Assembly (NCBI GenBank): GCA_016789745.1
Contig: JAEUQF010000135.1
Coordinates: 1 to 61,143, forward strand
Origin: Bryobacterales bacterium
Lineage (GTDB): Bacteria > Acidobacteriota > Terriglobia > Bryobacterales > Bryobacteraceae
DNA length: 61,143 nucleotides
Reading direction: 5' to 3'
Positions within the stretch are counted from its first letter, which is position 1; every line of letters starts with the position of its first letter. Positions 43,440-51,981 of this stretch are shown piece by piece. The position numbers and the translations under genes were made by a program. The notes beneath the pieces were generated by a model. The model did not search any database and was not told the origin of the DNA. It was given only the letters and a program-made list of their open reading frames with translations.

Positions 43440-43703
43440 ATGGCTACCGTCTTCCTGCCGGCGATGTTACGCGAACTTGCGGGTGGTACTACCCAGGTTG
43501 CAGCTACTGGGGCGACTGTCGCCGAGGTCATTGCCGACCTTGAGCGCCAGTTCCCCGGCATTCAGGACCGGCTGACGGAAGGCGGAGAGTTGCGGAGCAA
43601 CCTCGCCGTCGCGATTGATGGCGAGGTCTCTCCGGATGGTATCCGGGAGCCGGTTAGCGAGCAGAGCGAGGTGCACTTTGTGCTCGCGCTGTCGGGCGGC
43701 TAA
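43440..43703 (+). CDS. MoaD/ThiS-family sulfur carrier
   Basis: 87 residues, ATG directly after the large subunit stop. A beta-grasp fold is likely (TVFLPAMLRELAGGTTQV, TVAEVIADLERQFPGI, VHFVLALSGG), and the protein ends in Gly-Gly, the group that carries sulfur as a thiocarboxylate. MoaD supplies sulfur to build molybdopterin. Its place at the end of a molybdenum hydroxylase operon suggests dedicated cofactor supply or a ThiS-like role. No MoaE partner is next to it. Confidence 0.88.
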   Translation: MATVFLPAMLRELAGGTTQVAATGATVAEVIADLERQFPGIQDRLTEGGELRSNLAVAIDGEVSPDGIREPVSEQSEVHFVLALSGG

Positions 43704-43711
43704 ACGCAGAC

Positions 43712-44071
43712 TTACTTTAGTAATTCGATGGTTAGTGTCCGGTAGGGCTTGGTTCCCAAGTTAGTAAGGACGGGAGCATCTTCGCCCTTGTCGTGCCAGA
43801 TAACATCGCCGGACTTACGTTCGCGTACGGTTTTCTCCTTGGTGGTGGAGTCCAGGCGCGAATACTTCGAGTCATCCAGGAACACGATCACCTGATCGGT
43901 AGGCCGGATATAGCGTTCGCGGGACACGCCCGGCTGGTAGACGGTCTCGGTTACGCGGACCCTGGCGTTCTCCAGCTTGATCTTCTTGGGTAGCTCGGCG
44001 CCGGCGACGCCGAACACTAGGCCGAGCGTGGCGAGCGACGAGAGGACAGCAGTGGCAATCAGTTTCTTCAT
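43712..44071 (-). CDS. Small exported cupin-like protein
   Basis: 119 residues. A signal peptide ends at GVAGAE. The remaining 95 residues follow a cupin-like beta pattern (NARVRVTETVYQPG, RPTDQVIVFLDDSKYSRL, KSGDVIWHDKGEDAPVLTNLGTKPYRTLTIEL). The metal-binding histidines of cupins are mostly missing; only one His is left in the conserved turn (VIWHDKG). Catalysis is doubtful and a binding role more likely. It is the last gene of a minus-strand run behind the alcohol dehydrogenase, 15 bases away. Confidence 0.78.
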   Translation of the reverse strand: MKKLIATAVLSSLATLGLVFGVAGAELPKKIKLENARVRVTETVYQPGVSRERYIRPTDQVIVFLDDSKYSRLDSTTKEKTVRERKSGDVIWHDKGEDAPVLTNLGTKPYRTLTIELLK

Positions 44072-44086
44072 AGCGGGTTCCTTGGC

Positions 44087-45088
44087 TTAGAAAGCGATAA
44101 CGGCTCGGCCGGTGATGCGGCCCTGTTTGAGTTGGGAGATCAGGTCAGGAGCCTGGTCTAGCGGATGGGTGCTGACCTTGGCCTTCACGATGCCCTGTTC
44201 AGCCAGTGTGAAGACCTGCGCCAGGTCTTCCTTGCTGCCCAGGTAGCTGCCCTGGATGGTAATGCCTTTGATGACAAGTTCCGTTGGCGACACAGCGTAG
44301 GTGTCGGTGGTGAGGCCGACCAGCACCGCGCGGCCACGGCGCTTCAGAGAGGAGATGGCGGTGGGCACGATCGCGGCCGAGGCCGTGAATACCAGTGCCG
44401 CGTCCACGCCGCCCATATTCTTGAGCAGCACTTTTCGGGCGTTTTCCGGTGTGGTGACGGCGATGGCGCCGAGGTCGCGGGCGTGTTCCAGCTTGGGTTC
44501 GGAGACATCGACGACGGCGGCATTCGCGCCCAGTGCCTTGATGTACTGCAGCGCCAAGTGGCCGAGGCCGCCGAAGCCGACGATGGCGACCGTTTCGCCG
44601 GGTTGCACGCGGGCTTCGCGGATGGCGCCCATGGCCGTCCAGCCGGCGCAGCACAGCGGCGCGGCTTCGGCGGCGCTCAGGGCGGCGGGCACTTTGACGA
44701 GGCTTTGCACGGCGGCGAAGGTTTCGGTGGCCAGCGCGCCGTGGCGCGTATAGCCGTGGTTGGTCTGCCGGGCGCAGAAGCGCTGGTAGCCATTGTGGCA
44801 GGCATCGCACTTGCCGCAACTGCTGGCGAAGTAGGTGATGCCGACACGATCGCCGGGCTGCACTTCGGTGACGTCCGGACCGACGGCGGTGACGACGCCG
44901 ATGCCTTCATGTCCGAGAATCAGCGGGGACAACGGCAGTTTCTCCAGACCGGTGATCATGACGTCGGAGTGGCAGATGCCGCAGGCTTCGAGGCGAACGG
45001 CAGCTTCACCGGGGCCGGGTTCCGGCGGTGTGTAGGCGTGTACGGTGACGGGCGCGAGCGGGGCGTCGAGGAAGGCGGCGAAGGGCAT
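44087..45088 (-). CDS. Zinc-dependent alcohol dehydrogenase
   Basis: 333 residues from the ATG at 45088, with GAGGGG just before it. A longer frame upstream only adds an out-of-phase Pro/Ser-rich stretch inside the protease gene. ACGICHSD (Cys39), GHEGIG (His60-Glu61) and a later Cys bind catalytic zinc; Cys91, 94, 97 and 105 bind structural zinc. GFGGLGHLALQYIKALGA is the Rossmann NAD(P) motif. It fits the AdhP-type medium-chain dehydrogenases for short primary alcohols or aldehydes. It starts 10 bases after the tricorn protease stop. Confidence 0.94.
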   Translation of the reverse strand: MPFAAFLDAPLAPVTVHAYTPPEPGPGEAAVRLEACGICHSDVMITGLEKLPLSPLILGHEGIGVVTAVGPDVTEVQPGDRVGITYFASSCGKCDACHNGYQRFCARQTNHGYTRHGALATETFAAVQSLVKVPAALSAAEAAPLCCAGWTAMGAIREARVQPGETVAIVGFGGLGHLALQYIKALGANAAVVDVSEPKLEHARDLGAIAVTTPENARKVLLKNMGGVDAALVFTASAAIVPTAISSLKRRGRAVLVGLTTDTYAVSPTELVIKGITIQGSYLGSKEDLAQVFTLAEQGIVKAKVSTHPLDQAPDLISQLKQGRITGRAVIAF

Positions 45089-45098
45089 CCCCTCTACT

Positions 45099-48000
45099 CT
45101 ACTCTTGTGCGCCTCCGCTGCTGGGGATGGGTTCGTTTCGATGGTAGTTGGGGTAGGGGGGACGGGTGGGTTTGGCGGGTGGGGGATTGCGCTTGAGTTG
45201 TTCCAGGGCAACGGCGACGGCGCGTTCCAGTTGTGTGTCGCGTCCCTGGCGCCAGGCTTGGGGGACAATGTCAACCTCGACATCAGGCGCGATGCCCTGG
45301 TTTTCGAGTTCCCAGCGGCTTTCGGGGGAATAGAAGGCGAAGTGGGGAGCGGTGACGGTGCCGCCATCAATGAGTGCGGGCGTGGCGATGAGCCCGACGG
45401 TGCCGCCCCAGGTGCGTTTGCCGACAAGCGGCCCGAGTTGGGCGCGGCGGAAGAGCCAGGGCAGCACGTCGCCGCCGGAGCCCGCGTACTCGTTGATCAG
45501 CATCACCTTCGGGCCGAAGATGGCGCTGGCCGGCGTGGTGTAATCCTGGCCGTCGCGGGCGGTGAAGTAGTTGAACAGCGGGCGGCGAAGGATGTCGATG
45601 ACGGAGTCAGCTACCTGCCCACCTCCATTAAAGCGCTCGTCGAGGATCAGCGCCTGTTTGTCGACCTGGGCGTAGTAGTAACGGTTGAAGGCGGCGTAGC
45701 CGCTTGCCGAGGTGTTTGGCAAATAGACGTAGGCAATACGGCCGCCGGAGAGTTCATCCACCTTGCGGCGATTCTCCTCCATCCAGGCGAAGCGGCGGAG
45801 CGGCGTGTCGTCTTCGATGGGGATGACGTTGACGTCGCGGGCACCGGCGCCGGAGGGGTCCGGACCGACGCGGAGGGTGGTTGGCTTGCCTGCTGTACCG
45901 GTGAAGGCGGCGTGCACTTCGGCGTCGATGGCAACGGGCTTGCCGTTGACGGCGAACAGATAGTCGCCGGGCTTTACGATGCCGGGATGGCGTAGCGGGG
46001 CACGGGTTTCGGGGTTCCACTGCTCGCCGGTATAGATGCGCTGGAAGCGATAGTGGCCGTTCTCCACGGTGTAATCCGCCCCGAGCAGACCGCCCTTGAT
46101 ACGGATCTTTTCGCGGCCGTCGCCGCCGGTGACGTAGAGGTGGCCGGCACTGAGTTCACGAAGCATCTCGCGCCAAATGGAGTTCAGGTCATCACGGGTG
46201 GAGGCATGGCGGACGTAGGGTTGGTAACGCTCGGCCAATGCCGCAAGGTCGGCGCCGTGATGGTTAGGGTCGTAGAAGAAGTCGCGTTCGAGGCGCAGGA
46301 CTTCGCGGTGCATCTGCTGCCACTCGGCAGTGGGATCGACGGTGGTTTCGAGGTCCTCCGTTTTAAGTCGGCCTTCGCCCGCTTTAACGAGCGCGGCGGA
46401 AGAGGCGGCGAACCACTGGCGGGCGCTGGCGTAGAGGACACGGTCGCCGTTGGCGGAGAGGCTGTAGCTGTCGACGGCGTCGGCCAGTTTGTCGAGGCGG
46501 CGGCGCGCGAGGTCAAAGCGGTAGAGTGTTCCGGGCAGTTCGCGGAGGAAGAGCACGCCGGCGCGGCCGGGGCTGAGATTGGCGTAGTTGCGGGGTGGGG
46601 TGGGCAGGGGCAGGGTGCGGTCGGCGAGGCCGTCGAAGTCGATCGTGACGGGCTCGGTGGCGGGGGCCGAAGGTGGTGTCTGGCGGGCGCCTTCCTCATC
46701 GGTTTCCGCGGCGAGCGGCGAGGGGTCCTTACTCCGCAGCAGCATCAGGTAGAGGGTGCGGGTGACGGGGCGGCCGGCGGCGGACATATCGACGCCGGGC
46801 ATGGCGGGACCGGCATCCGTGCTGGCGGCGAAGTAGAGGTAGCGTCCGCTGCGGTCCCAGGCCGGGGAGCGGGCGTCGGCCATGCCGTCGGTGAGTTGGT
46901 TCGTTTTGTTGTTTGCAAGGGAGTAGGCAAACAGCGCGCAGTACCGGGTGGGGAGTTGTTTGGCGTAGACGATCCAGCGGCTGTCGGGAGACCAGGCGGG
47001 CTCGAAGTAAGCGCCAGACACCTGGTAGGTACCCTTGTCGATGGCGACGGGGGTGCCCTTGTCGAGGTCGAGATACCAGAGGTTGAGGCGTTTGTCGCGG
47101 TAGACCAGCTTTTTGGAGTCGGGCGACCATACCGGATCGTAGTAAAACGATGGCGGACCGGGCACGAACTGGCGAACTTCGCCGGAGCCGTTCTGCTGGG
47201 CGACGTGCAGCGTGTATTCGCCGGAAGCGTCGGAGAAGTAGGCGATCCATTTACCGTCGGGCGACCAGGCGGGGAAGCGTTCGGCGGCGCCGGAGGTGGC
47301 GGTAAGGTTGCGGGGGGCGCCCTTGTCGACGGGGAGGGTGAAGACATCGCCGCGGGCTTCAAAGACGGCGCGGGTGCCGGATGGGGAGAGCGTGCCGCCC
47401 TGGATGTGGCGGGCGACTTTGACCAGGCGGGGGCGGACCTCGGTGAGGTCTGCATGGATCTGGATGGGAACAGGGCGCGTTTGGCGCGTTTTGAGATCGA
47501 GCAGGTGGATGCTGCCGAATTGTTCGTAGACGATGGCATCGCGCCAGGCAGAGGCCGTTTTGATATCGCGGCCTGGGTTGTCGAGCACGCTGGTGACCTT
47601 GCGCGTGGGCGTGTCGTATTGGAACAAGGTGACGCTGCCTAGGCGGTCCGAGAGGAAGTAGATGGACTTGCCTACCCACATGGGGGAGAAGTCGTTGGAG
47701 TTCTGGCGTGGGATGGGGGTGACGGAGGAGTCAGCGAGGTTGCCGATCCAGATAGGCGACGTACGTCCGCCGCGGTAGCGCTTCCAGACCTGGTCGGCGC
47801 GCGCCAGCGGGAGGTAGGCAATCTGCCGGCCGTCAGGCGACATGGATCCGGCGGCGCCACTGGGGAAGGGAAGGGGCTCCACGTGCCCTCCGGCGGCGGG
47901 CACGCGGTAGAGGCGCGGTTCGGGTGTGGCGGCTTCGCGCATGGAAGTGGTGAGGACGTACTGGCCATCGGGCGTCCAGCCGGCGGCGCGGTCTGCCATG

Positions 48001-48314
48001 GGGTGCGCGGTGAGGCGCCTCGGTATGCCACCGGCGGCGTCCATCACAAAGACGTCCATGCTGCCGTCGTACTCGCCGGTAAAGGCGATACGAGTGCCAT
48101 CGGGGGAGAAGACAGGCTGCGACTCTTCGCCGACGCCGGAGGTAAGCCGTACGGCAACGCCGCCGGCGCGGGGCACCTGCCACAGGTCTCCGGCGTAGCT
48201 GAAGACGATGTGGGTTTGGTTGATAGCGGGTTGTTGCAGCAGATAAAGGGGCTCAGCCGCCGGCAAGGGCAGGAAGACGCCGATCAGGCTGGCCAGGGCA
48301 TGCAGCAGCCGCAT
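45099..48314 (-). CDS. Tricorn-like S41 protease, exported
   Basis: 1071 residues with a signal peptide (MRLLHALASLIGVFLPLPAAE). The first 620 residues hold WD40/TolB-like propeller repeats (GTRIAFTGEYDGSMDVFVMDAAGG; FPAWSPDGKWIAYFSD; EPAWSPDSRWIVYAK). Next come the C1 helical region (LRLERDFFYDPNHHGAD), a PDZ domain near 740-830 and the S41 catalytic core. Ser946 in NEYAGSGGD is the likely nucleophile; QGIAPDVEVD closes the core. Archaeal tricorn degrades peptides inside cells, while this version is exported and probably digests extracellular or periplasmic peptides. It leads the minus-strand operon with the alcohol dehydrogenase and cupin-like genes. Confidence 0.95.
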   Translation of the reverse strand: MRLLHALASLIGVFLPLPAAEPLYLLQQPAINQTHIVFSYAGDLWQVPRAGGVAVRLTSGVGEESQPVFSPDGTRIAFTGEYDGSMDVFVMDAAGGIPRRLTAHPMADRAAGWTPDGQYVLTTSMREAATPEPRLYRVPAAGGHVEPLPFPSGAAGSMSPDGRQIAYLPLARADQVWKRYRGGRTSPIWIGNLADSSVTPIPRQNSNDFSPMWVGKSIYFLSDRLGSVTLFQYDTPTRKVTSVLDNPGRDIKTASAWRDAIVYEQFGSIHLLDLKTRQTRPVPIQIHADLTEVRPRLVKVARHIQGGTLSPSGTRAVFEARGDVFTLPVDKGAPRNLTATSGAAERFPAWSPDGKWIAYFSDASGEYTLHVAQQNGSGEVRQFVPGPPSFYYDPVWSPDSKKLVYRDKRLNLWYLDLDKGTPVAIDKGTYQVSGAYFEPAWSPDSRWIVYAKQLPTRYCALFAYSLANNKTNQLTDGMADARSPAWDRSGRYLYFAASTDAGPAMPGVDMSAAGRPVTRTLYLMLLRSKDPSPLAAETDEEGARQTPPSAPATEPVTIDFDGLADRTLPLPTPPRNYANLSPGRAGVLFLRELPGTLYRFDLARRRLDKLADAVDSYSLSANGDRVLYASARQWFAASSAALVKAGEGRLKTEDLETTVDPTAEWQQMHREVLRLERDFFYDPNHHGADLAALAERYQPYVRHASTRDDLNSIWREMLRELSAGHLYVTGGDGREKIRIKGGLLGADYTVENGHYRFQRIYTGEQWNPETRAPLRHPGIVKPGDYLFAVNGKPVAIDAEVHAAFTGTAGKPTTLRVGPDPSGAGARDVNVIPIEDDTPLRRFAWMEENRRKVDELSGGRIAYVYLPNTSASGYAAFNRYYYAQVDKQALILDERFNGGGQVADSVIDILRRPLFNYFTARDGQDYTTPASAIFGPKVMLINEYAGSGGDVLPWLFRRAQLGPLVGKRTWGGTVGLIATPALIDGGTVTAPHFAFYSPESRWELENQGIAPDVEVDIVPQAWRQGRDTQLERAVAVALEQLKRNPPPAKPTRPPYPNYHRNEPIPSSGGAQE

Positions 48315-48347
48315 ACTTAATGTTCGGCTGAGAGAGGCGGCGGGCCT

Positions 48348-48365
48348 CTAAGGAAATGGCCTTAG
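48348..48365. promoter_or_regulatory. Palindrome in the divergent tricorn/M13 control region
   Basis: CTAAGG (48348-48353) and CCTTAG (48360-48365) flank a 6-base centre, in the 108-base gap between the divergent tricorn and M13 peptidase genes. A shared operator for two exported peptidase genes is possible. No promoter boxes are assigned with confidence. Confidence 0.35.
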
Positions 48366-48422
48366 GCGGCTAGGAAGTTGCGCGGACCTGACTCTGGTAC
48401 TTTGGTTCTAAGAAGCGAATAC

Positions 48423-50453
48423 ATGCGGTTTTCATCTGTTAACACAGGGGTGGCAACCCTCCTCCTGCTCCCCATGGCTGCCGTCAACATCGCGGCACAG
48501 CCGGCCGCAAAGGCCTTTGATCCGGCGCATCTTGATACCTCGGTTCGCGCCTGCGACAACTTCTTTCAATTCGCCAATGGCAGTTGGCTGCGTTCGTTGG
48601 AGATACCAGCGGCCCGTCCGAGTTTCGGCAGTTTCGTGATGCTGCGGGAGCGGAACCAGGAGTTGCTGCACCAGATTCTGGAAGACGCCAGGCAGACGAA
48701 GGCACCGGCGGGCAGCGCGCGGCAGATGATCGGAGACTTCTACGGTTCGTGCATGGATGAAGTGGCGATTGAGGCCGCGGGGATCAGGCCGGTGGAGCCG
48801 CTGCTGCGAACGATTGATGCGGTGAGGACGCGGGAGGAGTTACCGCGGCTAATCGCACGGCTGCACGACACAGGGCGCGGGGTGGTGTTCGGTTTCGGCG
48901 GGTTACCGGACTACAAGAACAGCCAGATGCGGATCGCGACGGCGAGGCAGGGCGGGCTGAGTCTGCCGAACGCCGACTATTACACGAAGGACGATGTGAA
49001 GTCGAAGGCGACGCGCGAGGAGTTCGTGGCGCACGTGGGTCGTATGCTGCGGCTGGCGGGCGAGACCGATGCCGAGGCGAAGGCGCATGCGGCGACGGTG
49101 TTTCAAATGGAGTTGCGGCTGGCGAAGGCGTCGCTGGCTCCGGTGGAGATGCGGAATCCGGAGAACCGGTACAACAAGATCAGTCTGCGGGAGGCGGACG
49201 CGCTGACGCCGGCGTTTTCGTGGACGCGTTATCTGCAGCAGCGGAAGGCGCCGGCGGTGCCGGAGTTGAACATTGCGCCGCCGAAGTTCTTCCAGGAGTT
49301 GAACGCGATGTTGGGCGATGTAGCGGTGGGCGATTGGAAGACCTATCTGCGCTGGCATGTGCTGCGCGATGCGGCGCCGCAGTTGACGAAGGCACTGGAA
49401 GAGGAGTCGTGGAAGTTTAACGCGGCGTATCTGACTGGGGCGAAGGCGCAGCAGCCGCGGTGGCACCGGTGTGTGGAGGCGACGGACGGGGCGCTGGGAG
49501 AGGCACTGGGGCGGATCTATGTAGAGAAGCACTATCCACCGGCGGCCAAGCAGCGGATGGACGCGCTGATCGACAATCTGATGGCGGCTTATCGCGAGCG
49601 GCTGAAGCGATTGGATTGGCTGAGTGACGAGACGCGGAAGCAGGCGCTGGCGAAGTTGGACAGTTTCCGGCGGAAGATCGGGTATCCGGAGAAGTGGCGT
49701 GGGTATGCGGGGTTGACCATGAGCCGCAAGGTGTATGCGGAGAACTGGGCGACGGTGCAGGCGTTTGAGGAGGCGCGTGATCTTCAGGAGATCGGGCAGC
49801 CGGTGGACCGCACGCGGTGGCATTTCACGACGCCGACGGTGAACGCCTCGTATAGCCCGCCGAGCAACGAGATCACGTTTCCGGCGGGGATACTGCAGCC
49901 GCCATTCTTTCATTTCGATGCCGATGATGCGATCAACTATGGGGCGATTGGGGCGGTGATCGGGCACGAGATCACACATGGGTTTGACGATTCGGGGAGC
50001 CGCTTTGACCGGGAAGGCAACTTGAAGATGTGGTGGACCGCGGACGACCGGAAGCGGTTCGAGGAGCGGGCGGAGTGCGTGGTGCGGCAGTTCAACGGGT
50101 ATGAAGTGATGCCGGGGCTGCACATCAACGGGAAGCTGACGTTGGGGGAGAATATCGCGGACTTGGGTGGGTTGTTGATGGCGTGGGAGGCGTTTCAGCG
50201 GTCGCGGCAGGGCAAGGCGGCGGAGACGATCGATGGGTTCACGCCGGAGCAGCGGTTCTTCTTGGGATGGGCGCAGATCTGGGCGGCGAAGTACCGGCCG
50301 GAAGCGATGCGCAGCCAGGTGCTGGGGGATCCGCATTCGAACGCGGTGTACCGGGTGAACGGGCCGTTATCGAATTTGGAGGAGTTCCGGCAGGCGTTCG
50401 GCTGCAAGGATGGCGATGCGATGGTGCGGGCCAACGGCTGTAAGGTGTGGTGA
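48423..50453 (+). CDS. M13 family (neprilysin-like) zinc metallopeptidase, exported
   Basis: 676 residues from the ATG at 48423, which begins a signal peptide (MRFSSVNTGVATLLLLPMAAVNIAAQ); the ATG at 48378 adds 15 residues before it. VRACDNFFQFANGSWL is the N-terminal M13 domain. His515-Glu-x-x-His519 (GHEITHGFDDSG) and Glu576 in ENIADLGG bind zinc. NASYSPPSNEITFPAGILQPPFF is another family signature. The enzyme cleaves oligopeptides outside the cytoplasm. Its stop shares one base with the next ATG. Confidence 0.96.
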   Translation: MRFSSVNTGVATLLLLPMAAVNIAAQPAAKAFDPAHLDTSVRACDNFFQFANGSWLRSLEIPAARPSFGSFVMLRERNQELLHQILEDARQTKAPAGSARQMIGDFYGSCMDEVAIEAAGIRPVEPLLRTIDAVRTREELPRLIARLHDTGRGVVFGFGGLPDYKNSQMRIATARQGGLSLPNADYYTKDDVKSKATREEFVAHVGRMLRLAGETDAEAKAHAATVFQMELRLAKASLAPVEMRNPENRYNKISLREADALTPAFSWTRYLQQRKAPAVPELNIAPPKFFQELNAMLGDVAVGDWKTYLRWHVLRDAAPQLTKALEEESWKFNAAYLTGAKAQQPRWHRCVEATDGALGEALGRIYVEKHYPPAAKQRMDALIDNLMAAYRERLKRLDWLSDETRKQALAKLDSFRRKIGYPEKWRGYAGLTMSRKVYAENWATVQAFEEARDLQEIGQPVDRTRWHFTTPTVNASYSPPSNEITFPAGILQPPFFHFDADDAINYGAIGAVIGHEITHGFDDSGSRFDREGNLKMWWTADDRKRFEERAECVVRQFNGYEVMPGLHINGKLTLGENIADLGGLLMAWEAFQRSRQGKAAETIDGFTPEQRFFLGWAQIWAAKYRPEAMRSQVLGDPHSNAVYRVNGPLSNLEEFRQAFGCKDGDAMVRANGCKVW

Positions 50454-50800
50454 TGCTGCGTCCCGGGCCGATGATTGCGGCGTTATTGTTGACCGCTCAG
50501 GTGCTGCTCATGGGATATGCCCGGACGACCGAGGCGCGCTACTTCTGTTGGGCACCGTTCGACATGCAGACGGACTACCGGCTGCAGGTTAGCGTGCAGG
50601 GGAGGGAGTTGACGGCCGCGGAGATACGGGCGAGGTACCGGCGTCCGGCGGCGGGGACAGATAACCGTAGTGTGCGGAACCTGATCGACATTATTGAAGG
50701 GGTGGAGCAGCGGCGGCCGGCTGAGGAGCGGGCGCGGGTGGTGATGCAGTATCGGATCAACGGTAAAGAGGAACGGCTGTGGCTTTATCCGGGGCAGTGA
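50453..50800 (+). CDS. Small exported protein between M13 peptidase and HTTM genes
   Basis: 115 residues. The ATG at 50453 is formed with the M13 stop (TGATG). Residues 7-24 form a hydrophobic signal or anchor (MIAALLLTAQVLLMGYA). The rest has one Cys (ARYFCWAPFD) and a mixed alpha-beta composition, with no recognisable family. Its stop is overlapped by the GTG of the next gene. The three-gene coupling suggests it works with the membrane HTTM-DCC protein. Confidence 0.7.
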   Translation: MLRPGPMIAALLLTAQVLLMGYARTTEARYFCWAPFDMQTDYRLQVSVQGRELTAAEIRARYRRPAAGTDNRSVRNLIDIIEGVEQRRPAEERARVVMQYRINGKEERLWLYPGQ

Positions 50801-51975
50801 GTTGGAATCCGGTGCGATGCACGGGGACGGCGCTGCCGCCGAACGTGTTGTTAATGGCGAAGCTAATTGCGCTGGCGTTGCTGTTGACGAATCATGTGAC
50901 GCTGCTGCCGGATCCGTTTTTGCCATTCGTTCCGGCCCTGGAACATATTCCCGGACCGCTGTTTCAGATGACGGTGCGGGTGGTGTTTGTTGGGAGCGCG
51001 GTGGCGTTGCTGTTCAACCGTGCGGTGCGGTGGAACTGTCTGCTGCTGGGCGGGTCGATCCTGCTGAGTGTGGTGGCGTCGCGGGCGTATTTCGGGAATA
51101 ACAAGACGTTTTGTGCGCTGATGCTGATCCTGGCGGGGTTGCTGCCGCGCGGGAGTGAGCCGTTGACGCTGAGGTGGCAGGTGGCAATTGTGTACTTTGG
51201 GGCGGGGTTGAATAAGGCACTGGAGCCGGATTGGCATAGCGGGCAGTTTTTTGAGCATTGGGCGGGCGAGCGGTTGCAGATTCCGCCCTATCAATGGCTG
51301 AGCGCACTGCTGCCGCCGCTGGTGTTGGGCAAGGCCATGTGCTGGCTGACGATTGTTTTGGAGATCGGTGCGTCGCTGTGTTTGCTGGTGCCGCGCTTGC
51401 AGTTGTGGGGCGTGGGGGCGAGCGTGCTACTGCAATCGGGCTTTCTGCTGTTCACGGGCACGACGTTCACGATGTTCTTCTACGGCATGCAGGCGGCGAT
51501 GTTCGCATTTCTGCGATGGCCGTTGCAGCCGGTGGAGGTGATTTATGACGGCGATTGCGGGTTCTGTGATTGGTGCCGGGAGCAATTGACGCGGCTGGAT
51601 TTCGACTGTGTGTTTGCGTGGCATCCGTATCAATCGGGGCGAGGGAAGGCGTATGGGATCACGGATGAGGCGGCGGGGACGCGATTGCAGTTGGTGACGC
51701 CGGAGGGTCGGGTGTTGGATGGGTTTCACGCGGTGCGGCGGATGATGTTTTATCTGCCGGTGGTGTGGATGGTGTTCTTCGCGATGGTGGCGCTAGCGCC
51801 GGCGCCGCAGGCGGTGACGCGTCGAGTGATTGTGGGCGTGGCGTTGTTTCTGGTGTCGCCGCTGGCGAACCCGGTTGGGGTGTGGGCGTATGATCTGGTG
51901 GCTCGCAACCGGCACCGCATCTTTCCGGGACGGACGTGCGCGCTGCCGCAGCGGGCGACGGAGCCGAAGGGTTAA
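50797..51975 (+). CDS. HTTM-like membrane protein fused to a DCC (DUF393) thiol-redox domain
   Basis: 392 residues from the GTG at 50797 (GTGA overlap; GGGGC precedes); the GTG at 50779 is less likely. Residues 20-240 contain six or more membrane helices and resemble the HTTM/VKGC-like family (RAYFGNNKTFCALMLILAGLL, WQVAIVYFGAGLNKALEPDWHSGQFFEHW). Residues about 247-330 are a DCC domain starting VEVIYDGDCGFCDWC, named for its Asp-x-Cys-x-x-Cys motif. A final pair of membrane helices follows. The fusion suggests membrane-linked thiol chemistry. The related gamma-carboxylase uses vitamin K hydroquinone; no such activity is shown here. Confidence 0.86.
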   Translation: MSWNPVRCTGTALPPNVLLMAKLIALALLLTNHVTLLPDPFLPFVPALEHIPGPLFQMTVRVVFVGSAVALLFNRAVRWNCLLLGGSILLSVVASRAYFGNNKTFCALMLILAGLLPRGSEPLTLRWQVAIVYFGAGLNKALEPDWHSGQFFEHWAGERLQIPPYQWLSALLPPLVLGKAMCWLTIVLEIGASLCLLVPRLQLWGVGASVLLQSGFLLFTGTTFTMFFYGMQAAMFAFLRWPLQPVEVIYDGDCGFCDWCREQLTRLDFDCVFAWHPYQSGRGKAYGITDEAAGTRLQLVTPEGRVLDGFHAVRRMMFYLPVVWMVFFAMVALAPAPQAVTRRVIVGVALFLVSPLANPVGVWAYDLVARNRHRIFPGRTCALPQRATEPKG

Positions 51976-51981
51976 GAGGGC

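Noticed and set aside
45089..45427. N-terminal extension of the alcohol dehydrogenase frame
   Set aside because: This stretch is an out-of-phase Pro/Ser-rich reading of the tricorn protease C-terminus. The ATG at 45088 has a ribosome site and starts the dehydrogenase fold.
46053..47642. 529-residue plus-strand frame opposite the tricorn protease
   Set aside because: Gly/Val-rich shadow with no domains; the minus strand clearly codes for the protease.
48903..50336. 477-residue minus-strand frame opposite the M13 peptidase
   Set aside because: Arg/His/Pro-rich antisense shadow, no family match.
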